DNA of 64,000 nt from Struthidea cinerea (Eukaryota; Chordata; Aves; Passeriformes; Corcoracidae): contig VZTI01003657.1 in NCBI GenBank assembly GCA_013397865.1, forward strand, positions 1,062,285 to 1,126,284. Direction: 5' to 3'. Positions 58,101-64,000 of this stretch are shown here, one piece after another. Under the pieces are notes generated by a model that searched no databases, was not told the origin of the DNA, and saw nothing but the letters and a program-made list of their open reading frames with translations. Within the stretch, counting starts at the first letter, position 1; each line of letters starts with the position of its first letter. A program made the position numbers and the translations under genes.

Positions 58101-59039
58101 GCAAGGACTCGGAGATGTCCTTCCCCATCCAGCTGCTCCAGGACCACCCCATGCTGTCCCAAACCTCCCTGCCATTGTCCCTACATGACCTCAAATCTGT
58201 CCCAGGCTCGTTCTGTCCTTAGAGGTGAATGGTGATTGTAGCTCGAGAAAAATCAGGCACAGGTAAGACCTCACTCAGCAGTAGCTGTAACCTGCACACT
58301 CATTTAGCCTGAATAACCCATCCCTGCTGCCAAGGGCTTTGTCTTCTGACTACAGACCACGTTTCTTCCTCAGGACTGAGAGCAGGCAGGGGCTGATGTG
58401 AACTTCACAAGCTGTGACACCCTCTACAGAAACACATGTGCTTCTTTGACCTTCAGCACTGGCACAAAAACCTTACACGGACACAAATTTATCTTAAAGT
58501 CAGGAGCAGGTTTAATAGAGCAGGAGAAGATCGTTTTCAGTATTTCCATCTCAATTATAGTCAAACACCTCGGTGAGTCTCAGCCTTTGGGGCTGTACCT
58601 GGGCTGGCTGCTCCCAGCGTGGAGACTGTCGGCAGAATCAGCAGAAATAGCACAACTGGGCAAGGTGTTGGTGATTTATCAATGCTGAAGTAATTCATCC
58701 TGACATGAAGGCGCCGAGGAGGAGCTCAGGGTCCAGCAGGTGCCCCTGAAGACCTGAGAGTTATACGGTGCCACACATCGACAGTGGCAGACCTGGGATC
58801 TGACTCCTTAGCAAAAAACATCTTTTTTTTTTTTTCTTCTAAAACCATTTTCAAACAGCAGGAAGAAGCAGCCTTGTTACAGAGAAAGGCAGTTTTAACA
58901 GTTGCAATGCCCTACTGCTAAAATTGTCCCTCCAACAGCACATTACCTACTAACTTTATAAAGAGTGACTAATGTTCAGCATCCCAGAATTTTGGGGCAA
59001 ACAGGATTTTTCAATGGAAAACCAGAAGGTGAATACACC

Positions 59040-59470
59040 CATGAAGACAAACGCAAATATTGTGTACGCAAATACTTTCATATCTGCCTGGCCCTTTAAA
59101 ACCAAAATGATAGAGTTCATTTGCATTTAGATCTCTTTGGCTCCCTCTTTTCATCTAAAGACAAATCCTCACAAAGGCTGCTTAATTAGACCAAATTAGA
59201 TTTCCACCTAGTGGCTTGTCATTCATTAGAAAACGCTGTTCTTTTTTTCAGTTTTGGTAATTATAAGCTGGTCTCGCAGTGTTCACTTCAGGCTCAAAGT
59301 CTGACTTGCATTCATGATTTTGTGCAGATGAGAGGGAAATTATTCAGTCGCATCAAGTCTGCCCATTTTACAAGTTGGATAAAGATCATCGCTGGAGTCT
59401 TTTATGTAATGGGGTATACTCTTTCTTAAGTCTTTAATGATTAATTGTAATAGCATATCTCATGGCAATT
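59040..59470. promoter_or_regulatory. Candidate conserved noncoding element
   Basis: Repeated POU-like words (ACGCAAATATTG, ACGCAAATACTT, TTTGCATTTAG), CTGCTTAATTAGACC, CAAATTAGATTTCC, and TTTAATGATTAATTG. One of the denser homeobox/POU clusters in the intron. Confidence 0.4.
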
Positions 59471-60179
59471 TTCAAGACTAAAAGCTAAGTGCAAACAGTT
59501 GGAATGCGCAGTGACTGTATCAGACAGCGGGTGCTTCCCCAGACTGGGGTTTCTGTGTCGGGCACTGTGTGTGGCCCTTGCTTGTTGGTGTCACAGCCCT
59601 GTTGGGAGCAAGGAGATGAGAAGGGGCTGGTGCCAGGGGTTGGGTAGGGAGAACCTGGGCTGGAAGTGCCACCTGCCTCCTCTCATTGCCCTCTCTAACC
59701 CAGCGAGGGGACGCCTCTGCTGCCGGCCTTACACAAAACGCGGCTTCTAGAGGGGAAAATCGTTCAGATCCACACCTGACACTCAAAGGTTGGTGTCTAA
59801 TAAGGCTGCAGTTCCCAGTGCAGGTCAGTCAGGAGCCCAGGTTAGTGGAGACTGCACTTGTAGACGTACTCTGGGTTAGCAGTGTGGCTGCCCTGCCTGG
59901 AGTGTTTGTAATGAAAGGAGTTAAACTCACAGCAAGGTCCTTGAGCTTTGCCGTTCCTGACTCCAAGGGCAGCAGTTTGCCCAACCATCACCCTTTCCTC
60001 TGGAAAGAGAAAGACTCCACTGCTAGAGAACACTAGGATAATTTGGTCTCCCACTCTTCTCTCCCCAGTCCAAACTCGGTTCTCTTTGCTGTCCTGCACA
60101 GGCACACTGATTCCCTGCCTCAGTTTCCCCTCTATTACAGAGGATTAATGCTCAGTGGCATGATTTGAAGCTGAATAAA

Positions 60180-60300
60180 TCAGGGACAGATTTTGTAGTG
60201 GTCCATCAAGCAAAACTTCCTTTGGCTTTGACCTTTAATGCTTATGAAAAGCTTCAAAGACAACTGCCAACTTATTATTAATAATCTTCTTGGGAGTGGA
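60180..60300. promoter_or_regulatory. Candidate conserved noncoding element
   Basis: CTTTGGCTTTGACCTTTAAT (nuclear-receptor-like TGACCTTT) followed by GCTTATGAAAAGC and CTTATTATTAATAATC. Short and repeat-free. Weak, by-eye call. Confidence 0.28.
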
Positions 60301-63300
60301 AGTTACAAGCAGTTGGCACCAGGCAGCCCAGCAGCCACCAGCCCCTGCTAGGATTTCTTCTGCACTAACAAACCCAGATTTTTCAGGTGTGTTTTTATAA
60401 CAACATTCTTGGTTTTCCTTTTTTTTTTTTGGTGAGAAAAGGAAAGTAAGTTTTTCTTTCCACCTTTAAAAAAAAAAGAAATCTCATCAAATTTGCCTTT
60501 CTCAAAACACTGAACATTCCCTTTCTCATCTACCTAAACCTGATGTTGAGTTACTGTCCCCCAGAGGCTTTCAGTAGCTCAGTTCTGATGTATCCCTGCA
60601 CTTTGTAGCTCACTGCCTTCTTAGAGTGTAATCAAACATCAAGCTAAGTAGCAAATAAATCTCCCGATCTCATAAGCTGCACAGCAAGATCATGTAAATG
60701 CAAATGAAGGGCTTGATTTCAAGCTGTCGCGGGGGGAAGGAGGGAAAAATGCTGGGCCTTGTCACCGCAATCACTTCACTCTGCAAGTGCAGTAAATCTG
60801 CAATAATAATAGTAATGGCAGCGTGACGGGAGGCTTTACTGTACAAGGGGGTGTAATGAAAAGGGGAACAGAAGGTAGGAAGGAGGCAGGGCCTGGCAGG
60901 CTGAAAATGCACCGGCACAGAGTTTGCAGGTGTCCACAGGGCAGAGCCAGCGAGGAGGGGATGGGGCAGCCCCGGCTGAGTCGGAGCAGAGAGGATTCAG
61001 GGGTTTGTCCAGCATCCCCTCCCAGGGAAAGGCTGCAGAGGCAGGGATTACAAATCCACATCTCAGTCTCTTTCTGTACCTCTCTGAGTGGACACATCTC
61101 CTGCCTCTCTGAGTCGTCTTTAGCAAATTGATGCAATGTGTGTCGCTGGGCCATGAACACCAGGGGATGGAGCACAAATAAGTCTTGCAACAAAACCCGG
61201 AATCCTTAAAGGTTTTGCACTCCCTTAAACCTTTGCAATGCCCCCACCTCTAGAAACAGATCCCTTTCAGAGCCTTCCTCTTCCTTCGCAGCAAACATTT
61301 TCCAACACTCAAACACGAATCCAGGGCTCAAGCTCAGGGATGCACAGATCAGAAACTACCTGGCAAAGGCTGGGGATAACTCAATACACCCAGCAGCACT
61401 CACTTTTCAGCCAACCAAGGTATCCCCACTGATCAAACACCCCCAGCACTGCACCATGGCCACTCTGAGTATGGCACCCTCCAAACCCCACCCAGGCACA
61501 CCTGGTTCAACCAGGGAAATTACCACATTCAAGGGGAAAGGATGCATCAGCCAAGCCCATAAAGACAGTTTGAGAGAGCAAACAAAGCCTCAGCGCACAT
61601 CTCTTGCAGCCCTACGAGGGTTGATCTCTGCTGGGTACTCTGGGAATGCTTCAGGAAAAAGCCTAGAGCTGTCTTTTCCAAACTGGCTGGATAAACAGCA
61701 TTTAAGATGCTGGATTTTCCTCACTGACGTCGTAAAGGGAGAAAACTTGCAGAAGGTACCCAGAGAAAATTAGGACCGCCTGGGATGCAGAGAGAGACGG
61801 TTTTAATTAGAGCCAAGAGGTGGGAAATAAGGCAGAGAAATGACATCTTAATGAGGTTTAATGAAGTTGTCTGCTGATGGGCACAGCTGTCAGACAGATC
61901 TGTATTCCAGCCAAGCAGCTTTGTGACAGGCTAAACCTGAACACTGGGAACGGTGCTGGAACTGGGGGAGAAAGAAAAAAAAAGACCTTCTGCATCAACT
62001 TTGGCTCAGTTTCCCCACTGCTTTATGACAGAGCACACCTATAATGCCCCAGGACAAACAAATGAAACCAGCCCACGAGCTGGAAACAGCATTTTGCTAA
62101 TTTATGAACGAGAAAGGCTGTAATCTTGGATTACACCGAGCAAGATTCATTCCTGCTACATCCTTCCCCTTCTTTGCTTTTGTAGGTAAAAGATGTTGGC
62201 AGGCAACCAGAGTCCTCTGCGTTCCTTGATTTTTCTTCAGGCACAGATTCTCTCCATGTTCAACATATTGGACCAGATTTTTTTTTAATTAATTATCCAG
62301 CACCTTCAGCTTTATTTATTCAGTGCAAAGTGCCTGTAAAATGCCACCTGATCGTAAAAGGAAACAGCATGCACTCATTTTGTGATGGAGGAAACACCCA
62401 ACTGTGTTAACTTCAGGTGCTCTGCAAAAGGGACTCTTTAAATCCTGTCATTTCTTCCATTCTAGAGAGTTCTGCACTCGAGGGTCTGGAAGCAGCTTTG
62501 CCACAGGTTACAAACCTCTCTCCTTTCCTGCAGTTTCTCAGTGATTTTCTCCCATCTGCCACACCTTTGCCACCGTGGCAGATTTCTGACCTCACTTCCC
62601 TGAGCCGCTATCACAATGTGATCCCATGAAAACGCCTCTTCTCATGCTTCTGAGGATCATTACACCATTTCCCTTGTACACCAGTGACAACCAATCTAAA
62701 AATAGCTGTAAATACAGGAGGAATAGATCAGCAGTGAAAGCTCCTTTATCATCCCTGGCAGCGGTTTTCGCACCGCGCGCGAGCTCCCGGCACACACAGA
62801 GTGCGCATATGGTTTGTCACTGCCGGGTGGCATCGCAGCCCTGGTGGCACTAAAACCCCACTCACTCCCCTCGTGCTCAGTGCTGGACAAGGGACAGTCC
62901 CTCCCTCTGCTCGAGTTCACAGGAGCCAGGTAGGGAAATGCAGCCGTGGTTGCACCACGTCGCTGAATCGATGGCTTTTCGAAAGGGCTGTTTGCAACAA
63001 AGGATCTGTAGTTTGGCACAGGGCAGGTCCGTAAAACTCATTTTCTGGTGGACTTGTGCTCCTGAGAGCCACGGGAATGCCAAACCTGCTTTAGAGCGTC
63101 ACAAGTGTAAAAGTTTGAGGAATTACAAGCACATTTTAGAGACCTCAACACAGAGCCCTCTTGAAAGGTGCCAGTTCTGGACAGGGGTTATTAACCCTCA
63201 TTCTCCAGGCAAAACTGGCTCAGTGATAGTTTTACCTGAGCTGAGGGTGATGCAGAAGAGCACATTGGAAAGCAGCCACCATGCTGTCAGTGTACAGGGG

Positions 63301-64000
63301 AGCCATGGCTGCTCTGAGGCCCTGGCCAGGATTTGCACAGTGCTGACTGGGAGCAAAAGGAAGATCTGGGTTTGGACGATGTTCCTACGCAAGCAGCTCC
63401 AGTGAGCTGGGTCCTTTATCAACGTGCACAGCCTCAGCCTGCCATGGTGGCAAGCTGGAGGTGGTTCATTTGTAATTTCTTTTTCACTGGCTCTCTGCAG
63501 AAAGGGCTGCATTTGATTCAGCACCTCCTGACCCAGAGTGTTCACCCATGAGGAGCACCAGAGTGGTATTTCAGTACTTTCATTCTCCCAACAAGACCTG
63601 CCAACACCTACAACATCCCAGCTCCTCTAACACCCTTCCCACGGAAAGGTGTTATTTTCCATGGAAAATAACCAGTCCCAAAGCACCCACACCCTGCCTT
63701 CAGGGCTCCTGGGGACTTGTTGCCTGACTCTGCTCCCGCTTTCCCTGGCAGGAACGCAGAGCCCCAAGTGCCAGGCTCTCTCCCCTTCCCTCCTCCGATG
63801 CCTCCCTTTCAAGCAGCAATGAGGTTTCAAGACACACATCCGGCAGTGACTTCACCATGGAGATGGGAGGGTGGAGACAAAGGGGTGAGGGGAGGTCAGT
63901 TAATCCCACAGACACCACCAGGCTGGGACACGCATGAGCTAGGGAAGAGTTCATTTGAAAACTAAATAGAAATGAGGTTATTGAGCTCAAGTTCTCTTCT

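Larger units (their letters stand above)
31443..64000 (+). other. CFAP77: CFAP77 intron 1 (continues past window end)
   Basis: About 32.6 kb with no exon I can support on either strand. Reading frames here (up to 213 codons at 32955-33596 minus and 172 codons at 37302-37820 minus) lack homology. The human gene also has very long introns. Contents are one CR1 tail, a CpG-rich island, small repeats and many candidate conserved noncoding elements, listed separately. Other parts (for example 32.7-36.1, 37.2-38.6, 39.5-40.9, 42.5-43.7, 44.3-47.5, 50.1-52.8, 55.2-59.0, 60.4-64.0 kb) show nothing I can name. Confidence 0.65.

Noticed and set aside
57767..58222. 151-codon plus-strand frame (and 140-codon at 60771-61193 minus, 117-codon at 46182-46535 plus)
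   Set aside because: Checked for CFAP77 segments such as GINFNYGLYIRG or GHWNVFK and for homeodomain residues. None found, so chance frames.
31443..64000. BARHL1 or further CFAP77 exons
   Set aside because: I looked for a homeodomain (WFQNRR-type) and for the known CFAP77 second exon and saw neither on either strand. A short exon could still be missed by eye.
1..64000. CRISPR arrays, operons, bacterial mobile elements, tRNA or rRNA genes
   Set aside because: None seen. The window is vertebrate chromosomal DNA and contains no regularly spaced repeats or cloverleaf-like genes that I could recognise.

Overview
The window is vertebrate nuclear DNA, most likely from a songbird (passerine). It has short exons in GT-AG introns, CpG-island promoters and several CR1 LINE 3' tails. 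One intron carries a long terminal repeat that resembles the LTR5-type elements common in passerine genomes. The gene order SETX - TTF1 - CFAP77 is the known vertebrate order (human 9q34, chicken chromosome 17), in which BARHL1 comes next. BARHL1 itself is not in the window. I identified genes by translating exons and comparing them with remembered human proteins; no database search was run.

Layout. 1-17.8 kb, minus strand: 5' three-quarters of SETX (senataxin). I resolve 17 coding exons joined by canonical splice sites, giving residues 1-2203 without a frame break. They cover the N-terminal helical domain, one giant 4,236-nt exon for the disordered middle, and the start of the SF1B helicase core up to the Walker B residues. 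The rest lies left of base 1. The CpG-island promoter at about 17.3-18.2 kb is interrupted by a 183-base N gap. 18.2-20.8 kb: short intergenic stretch. 20.8-30.7 kb, minus strand: complete TTF1, 10 coding exons, 708 codons plus stop, with two Myb/SANT domains near the C terminus. Two retroviral-LTR-like insertions sit in its introns. About 30.6-31.4 kb: CpG-rich bidirectional promoter shared with CFAP77, containing a perfect RFX X-box. 31.3 kb, plus strand: first coding exon of CFAP77. From 31.44 kb to the end: what appears to be the first intron of CFAP77, about 32.6 kb without any exon I can support. It holds one CR1 tail, a second CpG-rich island and many AT-rich homeobox/POU/SOX-like stretches that look like developmental enhancers, plausibly for BARHL1.

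Functionally, SETX is an RNA/DNA helicase that resolves R-loops and aids transcription termination by RNA polymerase II. TTF1 terminates RNA polymerase I on rDNA. CFAP77 is a ciliary microtubule inner protein. No operon, CRISPR array, RNA gene or new protein system was found. The most interesting material is regulatory: the shared TTF1/CFAP77 promoter with its X-box, the tandem splice-donor array at the SETX 5' end, and the putative enhancer block in the CFAP77 intron.
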